Origin: Planococcus sp. 107-1
Lineage (GTDB): Bacteria; Bacillota; Bacilli; Bacillales_A; Planococcaceae
Assembly (NCBI RefSeq): GCF_021513255.1
Contig: NZ_CP090977.1
Location: forward strand, 3,038,001 to 3,102,000
Reading direction: 5' to 3'
Length of the DNA stretch: 64,000 bases
In this document: positions 1 to 8,010 of the stretch, piece after piece
Layout: every line of letters begins with the position of its first letter
How positions within the stretch are numbered: the stretch's first letter is position 1
The notes under the pieces: generated by a model
Databases searched by the model: none
The model's input: the letters and a program-made list of their open reading frames with translations, nothing else
Told to the model about the DNA's origin: nothing
Made by a program: the position numbers and the translations under genes

Positions 1-2
1 TC

Positions 3-566
3 TTGTTTCTGATTGCGTATTTCTTTTATATCGACGGCGTTGGCACGATCATTTCCATGTCGACGGCATACGGCACCGATCTCGGCTTAAGTTCGACCAG
101 TTTGCTGATTGTGCTCTTCGTCACTCAAGTAGTTGCTGCACCTTTCGCTATTTTATACGGTCGCCTGTCTGAACGTTTCACTGGAAAGAAAATGCTCTAT
201 GTCGGCATCTGCGTTTACATCGTCGTCTGCATTTACGCCTTTTTCCTGGAAACGATCACCGATTTCTGGATTCTCGCTATGCTCGTTGCAACGAGCCAAG
301 GCGGAATCCAGGCGCTAAGCCGCTCGTATTTCGGAAAACTTGTACCAAAAGAGAACTCCAACGAATTTTTCGGCTTCTACAATATCTTCGGGAAATTCGC
401 GGCGATTCTCGGGCCATTGCTTGTTGCTGTCACTTCCCAAGTAACCGGGAATTCAAGCATGGGCGTTTTCAGTTTAGTGGTTCTGTTCATTATCGGATTG
501 GTTATCCTATCGCGTGTTCCAGAACCGACACCGCATGCGCCGGTCGATGAAGTCGCTCCGGAATAA
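3..566 (+). CDS. UMF1/Atg22-like MFS transporter, C-terminal part
   Basis: The 3' portion of a major facilitator gene that enters from the left edge; 187 residues are visible and the start lies outside the window. About five hydrophobic segments are seen. The opening FFYIDGVGTIISMS and the later GGIQALSRSYFGKL are typical of the UMF1 (Atg22-like) branch of bacterial MFS proteins, as far as I can tell by eye. The TGIGVF-type end of the fold is followed by a short hydrophilic tail rich in Pro and Glu. The substrate is unknown. A hairpin terminator follows the stop codon, so this is the last gene of its transcript. Confidence 0.75.
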   Translation: MFLIAYFFYIDGVGTIISMSTAYGTDLGLSSTSLLIVLFVTQVVAAPFAILYGRLSERFTGKKMLYVGICVYIVVCIYAFFLETITDFWILAMLVATSQGGIQALSRSYFGKLVPKENSNEFFGFYNIFGKFAAILGPLLVAVTSQVTGNSSMGVFSLVVLFIIGLVILSRVPEPTPHAPVDEVAPE

Positions 567-574
567 AGTATTTT

Positions 575-606
575 AACTGTCCATGCTCCGGCATGGGCAG
601 TTTTTA
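575..606 (+). terminator. Rho-independent terminator of the UMF1 gene
   Basis: A stem of AACTGTCCATGC and GCATGGGCAGTT with a 4-base loop is followed by a run of T. It lies 9 bp after the stop codon of the transporter gene. Confidence 0.8.
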
Positions 607-691
607 TTTTTCAAATTCGAGATTTGCTGCGTTATGGCGATTCAAATATTTATTATGGAAGGAAGTATGTTTTTGAATTTGTAGACGTGCT

Positions 692-1687
692 ATGGTTTTA
701 GTTAAAAAAGCGGGGATGCCTGTGCTATGGAAAACGAGGAATGAGACTGCTGATAAAGAACGTGCAGAAGTACTGTTGAGGCGATTGCCGAAAACCCATC
801 CATCGTATATGTTGGCGAAAAACGACTTATGGAATGCCGAATCCGGAATCAGCGGGGAAAGGCGATTTGATGCGTATTTTTCGATGAGCAAAATCGATTT
901 TCCGCATCTTGTTTTACATGATGTTCCGCTGAAATCGGCCCTCCCTTTCCAGTTGGATTCGTTGTTGATCACACCTTGGTGTGTCTATGTGTTCGAAGTA
1001 AAGAATATGTCCGGCCGCCTGTTCTTTAAACAATCGCCTCCACAGCTCATCCAAACGAAAGAAGACGGCTCCGTCACCGGGCGCAAAAGCCCCATTGAAC
1101 AAATGGCGACAAACGAATGGCTGCTCGAAGAATGGCTTTCTTCTCGGGCGTATTTTTTACCGATCCGTTCCGTGCTCGTATTTTCATACACGAAACAGAT
1201 GCCCGAAAACTTTCCGAGAGAGCAAATCGCGTTGTTTTCAAATCAGCTGCCGATGTTTTTACGAAAACTGCAGCCTGAAAAAGAAATCATGAGTTTGAGC
1301 GAAATTGAGAAGCTCGCAACTGAACTGGCAGCGGCACACTCCCCTTATGCACACGAGCCGATCTGCGCGAATTCCGCTTTTCCTGTCGAAGCGATGCAGC
1401 GTGGCGTCTGGTGTGAGCCTTGCAACCGCATTGGCATGAAACGCAAGTACGGGACATGGGTTTGTCCGAGTTGCGGCGTTTCAAACAAAGATGCCCATAT
1501 TCGCACACTCAAGGACTGGATAATGCTGACCGGCGAACCGCTGACGAATAAAAGATGCCGGGAGATTTTGCAAATAGAGGATCATCGCTTAGCTAGCCGA
1601 CTGTTAATAAGCATGAAAATGAAGAAAACCGGTTCTTATAAAGATGCGAAATACATTTTTGAAGCTAGTTGGGAGTATTTTTTATGA
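692..1687 (+). CDS. NERD-domain protein with C-terminal zinc ribbon
   Basis: A 331-residue protein with an NERD (nuclease-related) domain at about residues 55-165. The segment around GERRFDAYF, QLDSLLITPWCVYVFEVKN and the following I-x-Q motif is the usual signature, related to restriction-endonuclease-like folds. The C-terminal third has a CxxC pair (WCEPC) and a second CxxC (VCPSC), a likely zinc ribbon, followed by a helical region. The start at 692 has only a weak ribosome binding site; it was kept because the paralogue at 20672 aligns from a similar N-terminus. The last codons and stop lie inside the first unit of a 21-bp repeat array. Role unknown; DNA processing is suggested by the family name only. 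Confidence 0.75.
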   Translation: MVLVKKAGMPVLWKTRNETADKERAEVLLRRLPKTHPSYMLAKNDLWNAESGISGERRFDAYFSMSKIDFPHLVLHDVPLKSALPFQLDSLLITPWCVYVFEVKNMSGRLFFKQSPPQLIQTKEDGSVTGRKSPIEQMATNEWLLEEWLSSRAYFLPIRSVLVFSYTKQMPENFPREQIALFSNQLPMFLRKLQPEKEIMSLSEIEKLATELAAAHSPYAHEPICANSAFPVEAMQRGVWCEPCNRIGMKRKYGTWVCPSCGVSNKDAHIRTLKDWIMLTGEPLTNKRCREILQIEDHRLASRLLISMKMKKTGSYKDAKYIFEASWEYFL

Positions 1688-1771
1688 AGTCGGGAGTATT
1701 CGGGTGAAAGTTGGGGATATTTCATAGAAAGTTAAGAGTATTTCTCCTTAAGTTGAGAGTAATTGCATTCT
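1667..1771 (+). repeat. Array A: five tandem 21-bp degenerate repeats
   Basis: Five consecutive units of exactly 21 bp start at 1667, 1688, 1709, 1730 and 1751. Each starts with AGT and carries a GGGAGTATT- or GAGAGTATT-like core. The first unit encodes the end of the NERD protein (WEYFL and stop). The units are related, with differences, to arrays at 7880, 20428, 21646 and 41836. No spacers separate the units. Confidence 0.85.
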
Positions 1772-1781
1772 CAACTCAATA

Positions 1782-1823
1782 AAAGAGCGGAGGACCAATC
1801 AATATTGGCCCTCCGCTCTTTTT
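1782..1823. terminator. Bidirectional terminator between convergent genes
   Basis: A long inverted repeat, AAAGAGCGGAGG with CCTCCGCTCTTT, further extended by CCAAT/ATTGG in the loop, has A-rich and T-rich flanks on both sides. It can serve the NERD gene and the minus-strand stress protein. Confidence 0.85.
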
Positions 1824-1827
1824 CTTA

Positions 1828-2640
1828 TTATTTATTATCTTTATTCTTCGGTGTAATGGTTGCGCCGCCTGAATCATTTTGCGTGATATCGGCATCGCCC
1901 AATTCCACTACCTGCGTTTTGCCTTTATCTTGGTTAGCTTCTTTTTCGGCTTTCTTCACTTCTTTTTCAACTTGCTTCTCTGCTTTTTCGTGTTCTTTTT
2001 TCGCTTTTTCTTCTGCTTTCGCTTCTTTGATGACTACTTTTTCCTGCTTCTTCAATTCTTTTTCTTCTTTTTTCTCCGTACGCTTCGCTTTCAGCTCATC
2101 GACTTTGCCTTTTGTTGCATCTGTCGCACCTGAAGCTTTTTCTTTAACTTGGCCGACTTTGTCTTTTACTTGGTCAACTGTGCCGCTCAATTTTTCTTTA
2201 GTTTTGCCAGCGGTATCGGAAAGTTTTTGCGAAGAGCCGGAAGTTTTATCTTTTACCACTGCCTGCATCTCTTTGCCGCTTTTCGGTGTCAATAGGAGGC
2301 CGGCTGCTGCTCCGATAATGGCGCCTGTAGCCGCTCCCTTGATAAATGCAGAGCTGCCGACGCTGCCTTTGCCTCCAGTTTGTGACAAGGGTTGATCAAT
2401 TTTTCCAGTCCGCACTAAGCGCTCTTCTACTTCTTCAACGATTTCCTGCAAAGTGCGGCCTCTTGCATCAACAAGAGGGACATTCATGTGAAAATCAGCT
2501 AAATCCTCTTGATCCCGGACAACTACACAATCGTAGTCCATTGAATCTGTCTTGTCGGTCAACATTTCCGCTTTATAGCCTTTTTGTTCTAATGCATTTT
2601 TTACGGATACAAACGGTTCTTCTACTGCAATTTTCACCAT
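1828..2640 (-). CDS. YkuS-like (UPF0180) plus YtxH-like stress protein
   Basis: A 270-residue protein. The N-terminal ~80 residues (MVKIAVEEP, DYDCVVVRDQ, GRTLQEIVEEVEERL) resemble the small YkuS/UPF0180 family of Bacillus. Residues ~95-125 contain a glycine- and alanine-rich hydrophobic stretch (AATGAIIGAAAGLLLTPKSG) typical of YtxH-domain general stress proteins. The rest (~125-250) is a highly charged Lys/Glu/Ala coiled coil. The two families normally occur as separate small proteins, so the combination is unusual. It probably attaches to the membrane by the short hydrophobic segment. No sigma-B promoter was recognised upstream. Function unknown. Confidence 0.75.
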   Translation of the reverse strand: MVKIAVEEPFVSVKNALEQKGYKAEMLTDKTDSMDYDCVVVRDQEDLADFHMNVPLVDARGRTLQEIVEEVEERLVRTGKIDQPLSQTGGKGSVGSSAFIKGAATGAIIGAAAGLLLTPKSGKEMQAVVKDKTSGSSQKLSDTAGKTKEKLSGTVDQVKDKVGQVKEKASGATDATKGKVDELKAKRTEKKEEKELKKQEKVVIKEAKAEEKAKKEHEKAEKQVEKEVKKAEKEANQDKGKTQVVELGDADITQNDSGGATITPKNKDNK

Positions 2641-2742
2641 CTTTTGTCCACTCCCTTTTCAAATTTGTCTCAATTTTGCTTATAGTGTTTTATTTCCCCT
2701 CTTTAGCGGTCGAATAAACGCAGTAGCAAGAATGAAACATTT

Positions 2743-3231
2743 TTAATATAAGGGTAATTTCGCTTGGCTCATAACTAGACGGCGAACAATCACCGCCCCA
2801 AGAATAGCTCCGGATAGGCTGGAGACGAGAAATGGCGGCATGAAGAATAGCGCTGCCGCTTCTGTGCCCATCAATAATTTGGCGTAAGGAACTGCAATGA
2901 GTGCGGCGAGAATGCCGGTGCCGACCACTTCCCCGAGTGCCGCTATCCAAACTTTGCCGAATTTCATGTAAATCAACCCGGCAAGCAATGCACCGATCAT
3001 GCCACCCGGAAAAGCAAGCAGCGAGCCGGTGCCTGTCATAACCCGGACAATCGCTGTCAGGAAAGCCACTAATACTGCAGCGGCAGGTCCAAAAATAACC
3101 GCTGCGATCACGTTCACCGCATGTTGGATGGGATAGGCGCGTGCAATGCCGGCTGGGAAAGAAACAAATGCAGAACCTGCCACGCTTATTGCCGAAAGCA
3201 TGGCAAGGATGACTAATTTTCTCGTTTTCAT
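2743..3231 (-). CDS. thiW: ThiW, thiamine-precursor ECF transporter S component
   Basis: A 162-residue integral membrane protein with five to six hydrophobic helices. YPIQHAVNVIAAVIFGP, GSLLAFPGGMIGALLAG and LGEVVGTG match the ThiW family, the substrate-binding subunit of an energy-coupling-factor transporter thought to import the thiazole precursor. It needs the shared ECF module (EcfA/A'/T), not present here. Its start overlaps the thiE stop by 4 bp, and it is the last gene of the riboswitch-controlled thiamine salvage operon. Confidence 0.9.
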   Translation of the reverse strand: MKTRKLVILAMLSAISVAGSAFVSFPAGIARAYPIQHAVNVIAAVIFGPAAAVLVAFLTAIVRVMTGTGSLLAFPGGMIGALLAGLIYMKFGKVWIAALGEVVGTGILAALIAVPYAKLLMGTEAAALFFMPPFLVSSLSGAILGAVIVRRLVMSQAKLPLY

Positions 3232-3884
3232 TTATGGGCACCTTCCATCGCTGAATCTCTTAAGGCTGACACTTCTGCTGCAATATCACCCGCATACGAA
3301 ATAGCGGTGATGACCGCAACTCCACAAGCCCCGGCTTTCCAAATAGCGGCAGCATTTTCAGAAGTGATTCCGCCAATACCGACAATCGGCAGGTTTGGAT
3401 AAGCTTTCTTAACTGTTTGGATGCCTGCCACTCCAGCTGGTGCTTTCGCATCGGTCTTGGTCGAAGTCGCAAATACGGGTCCCATGCCGACATAATCTGC
3501 TCCGCTTTCTACTGCCTGTTTTGCCTCCGCCAAGGAATGCACCGAAACGCCGAGCAGTTTGTCAGCGCCCCAAATTTTGCGAACCGCTGCAGCAGGTGCG
3601 TCGTCCTGGCCAATATGGATGCCATCTGCGCCAATTGCCCAGGCAAGCTCAATATCATCATTGATCAGGAAAGGGGTTTGGTAGCGCTGGCACAACTCTT
3701 TGCAATCAAGTGCAAATTTGAGCAACTCCGCGCCTTTCAACGCATTCGGCCCTTTCTCCCGCAACTGAAAATAATCGATGCCAGCCGTTAAAGCCGCTTC
3801 CAAAATCATCAATGGATCTTTCCCTCCCGCATTCTCCGTTCCAAGGATAAAGTAAACGACCGGTCCTTCACTGAATTTCGACAT
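3228..3884 (-). CDS. thiE: Thiamine-phosphate synthase
   Basis: A 218-residue TIM-barrel enzyme that joins HMP-pyrophosphate and thiazole phosphate to make thiamine phosphate in the cytoplasm. Family motifs are visible in order: YFQLREKG near residue 40, the INDD segment that binds Mg-pyrophosphate, DGIHIGQDD, VGVSVHS, DYVGMGPVFATSTK and the phosphate-binding VGIGGI. Length is normal. It overlaps thiD (upstream) by 17 bp and thiW (downstream) by 4 bp, so translation is probably coupled. Confidence 0.95.
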   Translation of the reverse strand: MSKFSEGPVVYFILGTENAGGKDPLMILEAALTAGIDYFQLREKGPNALKGAELLKFALDCKELCQRYQTPFLINDDIELAWAIGADGIHIGQDDAPAAAVRKIWGADKLLGVSVHSLAEAKQAVESGADYVGMGPVFATSTKTDAKAPAGVAGIQTVKKAYPNLPIVGIGGITSENAAAIWKAGACGVAVITAISYAGDIAAEVSALRDSAMEGAHK

Positions 3885-4704
3885 AGTTCATTTCCCTTCT
3901 TTCGTTCATGGATTTCCGGTAGGCAGCGTGATTGGTCGGCCCGTGGCCAGCTCCGATGTTCAATTCGCTGCTCAAAGCTGCGTGGATAAATTGTTTAGCC
4001 GTGTAAACCGCTTCTTTAAGCGACTTTCCTTTTGCCAGTTCAGCAGTCAGCGCTGCTGAAAACGTACAGCCGGTTCCATGTGTTTGCACTGTCGCAATTC
4101 GAGGCGACCGGAACAGCAGCTCTTCACCGTCCTGATAAAGAAAGAAATCTTCTGCGACATATTGGTCCTTGCCATGTCCGCCTTTGATGATCACCGACTC
4201 GGGGCCATACGACAGGATCTTTTGCGCCGCCAGTTTCCGGGACGCGGAGTCAATGATTTCAATGCCGCTCAAGACCTCCGCTTCCGGTATATTCGGCGTC
4301 ACTACGGCAGCTAAGGGCAGCAATTCCTTTTTAAGTGCAGCCCCTGCTTCTGCGCGCAATAAATTCGCTCCGCCTTTTGCAACCATGACCGGGTCGACGA
4401 CCAGCTGCCGCCAGTTGAAATACCGAATCCACTTGGCCGTTTCTTCAATGATTTCTTCATTAAATAACATTCCGGTTTTCAATGCCGCTAGCTGGAAATC
4501 CTTTCCGATAGCCTGCAATTGAGTCTGCACCGCTTCTCTTCCCATCGGGTAAATAGCGGCAACACCGAGCGTATTTTGCGCGGTCACGGCCGTCAGAACA
4601 GAAGTCGAATAAACTCCGAGTTCCTGGAATGTTTTAATGTCCGCTTGGATTCCTGCGCCTCCTCCGGAATCCGATCCGGCAATGGTTAATACTTGTGGAA
4701 TCAT
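3868..4704 (-). CDS. thiD: HMP kinase / HMP-phosphate kinase
   Basis: A 278-residue ribokinase-like enzyme that phosphorylates hydroxymethylpyrimidine twice. Visible motifs are the N-terminal TIAGSDSGGGAGIQADIKT, VVDPVMVAKGG, TPNIPEAEVLSG, VIIKGGHG and the anion-hole region THGTGCTFSAALTAELAKG with its catalytic Asp replaced in the usual GTGC context. Length matches ThiD. The start overlaps the end of thiM by 4 bp. With TenA and ThiM it forms a salvage rather than a de novo route, since no thiC or thiG is present in this window. Confidence 0.95.
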   Translation of the reverse strand: MIPQVLTIAGSDSGGGAGIQADIKTFQELGVYSTSVLTAVTAQNTLGVAAIYPMGREAVQTQLQAIGKDFQLAALKTGMLFNEEIIEETAKWIRYFNWRQLVVDPVMVAKGGANLLRAEAGAALKKELLPLAAVVTPNIPEAEVLSGIEIIDSASRKLAAQKILSYGPESVIIKGGHGKDQYVAEDFFLYQDGEELLFRSPRIATVQTHGTGCTFSAALTAELAKGKSLKEAVYTAKQFIHAALSSELNIGAGHGPTNHAAYRKSMNERREMNYVEIQ

Positions 4705-5495
4705 TTTGGCTGCAGCTCCTTTCCGGCAGGCAGTTCGGTATCGCCTATTCCAGGTCGGGCTAATTGGTTCAGGAATTCGATTTGAAAACTGCCAGGTTCA
4801 GGAGCTAAATGGCTTGCCCGCTCTCCCGCTTCCCCGTAAAAACGCAAGGCTTCTGCAGCAGCACTTAAAACGTTTTCCGGATAGACGGCTAGATAGGCAG
4901 CAACCACTGCGCTTAACAGGCAGCCAGATCCCGTAATTGCCGACATGAGCGGGTGCCCAAAAGGAATTTCCACGATTTCTTTTCCATCCGTAACAATATC
5001 AGTTGAACCTGTTACAGCTACAACCAGCCCGAGCCTACCGGCAGCTTCGACTGCCAGCTGCTTCACATCCGCTTCACCGCTGCCGGCATCGACCCCTTTC
5101 CCTTGCCATTCGGTTCCGCAAATCGCGGCAAGCTCGCCTGCATTGCAGCGCAGCACGGCAATATTCACTTCCGTTAAAATTCTTTTCGCCGCAGCCGCTC
5201 TGAAAGCTGTCGCTCCTACACCTACAGGATCCAGTACGACAGGGCGGCCCAATTGATTCGCTGTCTTTCCTGCAATGATCATGCTTTCCAAAGTTTGGGC
5301 GTTCAAAGTTCCAATATTGAGTGACACGGCTCCAGCAATTGCCGCAAGTTCAGCGGCCTCTTCCGGCGCTTCGCCCATGATCGGAGAAGCCCCAATGGCA
5401 AGCAATCCATTGGCCTGATAGTTTGAAACGACGTGATTCGTAATGCAGTGGACAATCGGATTTTCAGCGCGCAATTTCTCACTCACTTTAAACAC
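4701..5495 (-). CDS. thiM: Hydroxyethylthiazole kinase
   Basis: A 264-residue kinase that phosphorylates hydroxyethylthiazole for thiamine salvage. Recognisable are PIVHCITNHVVSNYQANGLLA and ASPIMGEAPEE at the N-terminus, the DPVGVGAT motif, and the C-terminal GSGCLLSAVVAAYLA that carries the catalytic Cys loop. Length is normal. The start overlaps the end of tenA by 8 bp. Confidence 0.95.
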   Translation of the reverse strand: MFKVSEKLRAENPIVHCITNHVVSNYQANGLLAIGASPIMGEAPEEAAELAAIAGAVSLNIGTLNAQTLESMIIAGKTANQLGRPVVLDPVGVGATAFRAAAAKRILTEVNIAVLRCNAGELAAICGTEWQGKGVDAGSGEADVKQLAVEAAGRLGLVVAVTGSTDIVTDGKEIVEIPFGHPLMSAITGSGCLLSAVVAAYLAVYPENVLSAAAEALRFYGEAGERASHLAPEPGSFQIEFLNQLARPGIGDTELPAGKELQPK

Positions 5496-6171
5496 CCGCC
5501 TTCGTGTATGGTTTTACCGTCCATGTCTGCATTGTCCAAGCCTGCTCCCAGAAATTCCATTCGTAATAGCTGCTTCTGCGGAAACGGTCCTTCAGTTCTT
5601 TGCGCCGTGTTTCGGTTAGTCCTTCTGCGAGAAGGTCCATCCGCTCGATCTGTTCGTTTACAAGTGCCGCAAATTCCTCTCCGCCATAAGTTTCGATCCA
5701 GCGGCTGTAGATTGGATGATCCGGCTTCGCTTCTTTAAGCCGGTCGCCGATTTCCTGATAAAGCCAGTAACAAGGAAGAATTGAAGCGAGGACGTCCGCC
5801 AAATCCCCTTCAGCCGAGCGGTACATATGCGATACATACGCGTAAGCATTCGGCGATGGTTCAAATTCAGCCCAATCCTCTTCGGTCACTCCAAGAAGTT
5901 TCATGAATGATTCGTGCAAAGCCATTTCAGCCGCACAAGTATGCTCGGCATGAAATGCGAAGCGCTTGGTCGTTTCTAAATCTTTGGCTTTTACCGCACC
6001 GATTGCCTGTACCTTTGCAAAATGTGTTAAGTAATAGGCATCCTGCATAACGTAATAGCGAAAAATGTCTAAAGGCAGTGTCGCGTCTGCGATTCCTTTG
6101 ACAAACGGATGTTCAAAACTTGCTTCCCATAATCCATTGCACTCCAACCGGACTTCTTCACAAAATTTCAT
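5488..6171 (-). CDS. tenA: Aminopyrimidine aminohydrolase (thiaminase II)
   Basis: A 227-residue all-helical protein that recovers HMP from thiamine breakdown products. The catalytic cysteine is Cys134 in ILPCYWLYQEIG and the catalytic glutamate is Glu204 in SYYEWNFWEQAW; both are intact. Length matches TenA. It is the first gene of the tenA-thiM-thiD-thiE-thiW operon and lies directly downstream of the riboswitch and its terminator. The ribosome binding site is AAAAAGGAG. Confidence 0.95.
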   Translation of the reverse strand: MKFCEEVRLECNGLWEASFEHPFVKGIADATLPLDIFRYYVMQDAYYLTHFAKVQAIGAVKAKDLETTKRFAFHAEHTCAAEMALHESFMKLLGVTEEDWAEFEPSPNAYAYVSHMYRSAEGDLADVLASILPCYWLYQEIGDRLKEAKPDHPIYSRWIETYGGEEFAALVNEQIERMDLLAEGLTETRRKELKDRFRRSSYYEWNFWEQAWTMQTWTVKPYTKAGV

Positions 6172-6195
6172 TTCGCCATCTCCTTTTTTGCAAAT

Positions 6196-6228
6196 AAAAA
6201 CGCCACTCTCCAGTTAAGGAAAGCGGCG
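6196..6228 (-). terminator. Riboswitch-controlled terminator before tenA
   Basis: Read on the minus strand, CGCCGCTTTCC pairs with GGAGAGTGGCG (loop TTAACT) and is followed by TTTTTATTTG. It sits between the TPP aptamer and the tenA start, the classical place for ligand-dependent attenuation. Confidence 0.75.
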
Positions 6229-6264
6229 TGTGCGTATGCATTGAAAGATAGAGAAATAGCATGC

Positions 6265-6358
6265 TTCTCGCCACTTCCCTACGCTGGTATGATCCAGATC
6301 AGGTTCAAAGGGTCCGGGCTTATGCCCGTCTCAGCCGATATCCGGCTCCCCTAGTGGG
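6265..6358 (-). promoter_or_regulatory. TPP riboswitch (THI-box)
   Basis: On the minus strand the conserved THI-box blocks are all present: the 5' part ending in CTGAGA, then ACCCTTTGAACCTGATC, and the 3' block CTGG/ATCATACCAGCGTAGGGAAG. The element is correctly placed upstream of tenA and is followed by a terminator hairpin, so thiamine pyrophosphate should switch off the salvage operon. Confidence 0.95.
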
Positions 6359-6382
6359 TGTTTTATTTGGTTGTCGAAATCA

Positions 6383-7518
6383 CTATAGCACAGATTCAAC
6401 TTCTGCAAAAGATTTATCTGAGTTTTCAGCTTTGATGCGCATCCCATTCTCGGTATCAAAAAAGTGGGCATGCGACATATCAAAAGCCAGGCGAGCTGTA
6501 TGGCCCGGCTCGATCGCGGTATCTGCCTCAACGCGCGCAATAAATTCCTGTTCAGCATAAGTGGCATAGAGAATGGTTTCTGCACCGGTCAATTCGGAAA
6601 CGGTGATCGTCGCATCAAACTCACTGACCGGGAGCCCGGATAACTCTTCGCTGTTGACGTGGATATGTTCCGGCCGAATTCCAAGCGTCAGATGCTTGCC
6701 TTCATACGCGGCTATTCAGAACATCCAAGGTTTCGCGCGGATGCTAATTGTCCGATCTCCCAACACAAATGCCCCTTTTTCCAATCGTCCATCAAAAAAG
6801 TTCATTGCCGGCGACCCGATGAAGCCTCCAACAAAACGGTTGGCTGGAAAATCGTAGACTTCTTTCGGGCTGCCGACTTGCTGGATATGGCCGTCCTTCA
6901 TAATGACAATGCGCGTTGCCATCGTCATCGCTTCGGTCTGGTCATGCGTGACATAAATGGTCGTAGTTTTCAGCCGATGATGCAGCTTAGCAATTTCCGC
7001 CCGCATTTGGACGCGCAGTTTTGCATCCAAGTTTGAAAGAGGCTCGTCCATGAGGAATACCTTGGCATCCCTGACAATTGCGCGCCCGAGCGCCACTACT
7101 GCCGCTGCCCGCCTGACAAAGCTTTCGGTTTTCTATCCAAGTATTCCCGCAAGCCAAGAATGTCCGCCGCATCTTCTACGCGCTTTCGGATATCCGCTTT
7201 CTTAAACTTACGCAATTTTAGTCCAAAAGCCATGTTTTCGAAGACCGTCATATGGGGATATAAAGCGTAGTTCTGAAAAACCATGGCAATATCCCGCTCT
7301 TTCGGCTGGACCTCATTCATCCGTTTTCCATCGATGAAGAATTCGCCTTCCGTTATCTCCTCGAGGCCAGCAATCATACGCAAAGTCGTCGATTTCCCAC
7401 AGCCCGAAGGACCAACGAAGACGATGAACTCCTCATTCTGGATTTCAAGATTAAAGTCTGTTACCGCTGTTGCGCCGTTGTCATAGGTTTTCCCCAGATT
7501 TTTAATTGAAATTTTGGT
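6383..7518 (-). pseudogene. Sugar ABC transporter ATPase (MsmX/UgpC type), disrupted
   Basis: Conceptually a ~370-residue ATPase of the carbohydrate family 1 (CUT1) importers. Walker A (GPSGCGKST), the Q-loop, signature LSGGQRQ, Walker B (VFLMDEP), H-loop (YVTHDQTEA) and the C-terminal regulatory OB-like domain (LTLGIRPEH) are all visible but not in one frame. A single-base loss right after LSGGQRQ creates a TAG at 7096-7098. A second disturbed patch around 6705-6725 gives TGA; two compensating indels would restore an ETLDVL-like stretch. The native start codon is also missing: homology begins at about 7515, exactly where a permease fragment begins on the other strand. It is best seen as a remnant. 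Confidence 0.85.
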
Positions 7519-7799
7519 GGAAAATCGGACTTCCGTTGACGAAGCCAGCCCTGGCGACCGTAGCAATTTTCTCATTTAACGGCGCTTGGAATGATTTTCT
7601 TGGTCCGCTTCTCTACTTGAATGATGAAAAACTCTATACCTTGCAGCTCGGGCTAGCCGTGTTTAAAGGGCAGCTGGATACGCAATGGAATTACTTGATG
7701 GCAGGATCGCTTCTCGTGCTCCTTCCCGTCATTCTATTGTTTTTCTTCTTCCAGAAATACTTTATCCAAGGCATCAACTTGCAGTCCGGCGGAAAATAA
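7506..7799 (+). pseudogene. Sugar ABC permease, C-terminal fragment only
   Basis: About 95 residues of a MalG/UgpE-type permease: the [13 protein letters not shown] region (downstream of the EAA loop), [21 protein letters not shown], and the final FFFQKYFIQGINLQSGGK. The first ~180 residues of a normal permease are missing. The homology starts at about 7515, abutting the ATPase pseudogene that runs the other way. The TTG at 7506 is probably accidental. It is likely a non-functional leftover of a deleted or inverted transporter operon. Confidence 0.85.
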
Positions 7800-7879
7800 A
7801 CGAAGTTTGCGCTGATACCCGTCTAGAACACGAGCGTTTCGCTGGTGAAATGCGCTTCCAAATACGAGATGCGAAGGCT

Positions 7880-7960
7880 ATTTGCGTTTAAATTTTTTTA
7901 TTTGCGTTCAAAGGAAGTTTATTTGCGCTTAGAAATTTTTATTTGCGCTCAGCAATTTAA
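7880..7960 (-). repeat. Array B: four 20-21 bp repeats
   Basis: ATTTGCG begins at 7880, 7900, 7921 and 7941, each followed by TT(C/A)A-rich sequence, giving a period of 20-21 bp. Read on the minus strand the unit is TTGAACGCAAATA-like, matching the first half of the units in arrays C and D. It sits between the permease fragment and the rlmN terminator. Confidence 0.75.
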
Positions 7961-7967
7961 ATAACCA

Positions 7968-8002
7968 AAAAAGGGCATCCCGAATGTCGGGATGCCCTTT
8001 TA
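7968..8002. terminator. Terminator of rlmN
   Basis: AAAAGGGCATCCCGA pairs perfectly with TCGGGATGCCCTTTT around a 3-base loop. It is nearly symmetric and can work in both directions; it lies just downstream of the rlmN stop on the minus strand. Confidence 0.9.
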
Positions 8003-8010
8003 CCCTGCTC

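Noticed and set aside
1763-2395. 210-residue plus-strand Ser/Phe-rich frame
   Set aside because: Antisense of the Lys/Glu-rich coiled-coil gene, which produces such compositions by itself.
6261-6560. 99-residue plus-strand frame before tenA
   Set aside because: It covers the TPP riboswitch and the ABC ATPase remnant on the other strand.
7519-7575. N-terminal extension of the ABC ATPase frame
   Set aside because: These residues are antisense to the permease fragment; homology to the ATPase begins only at about 7515.
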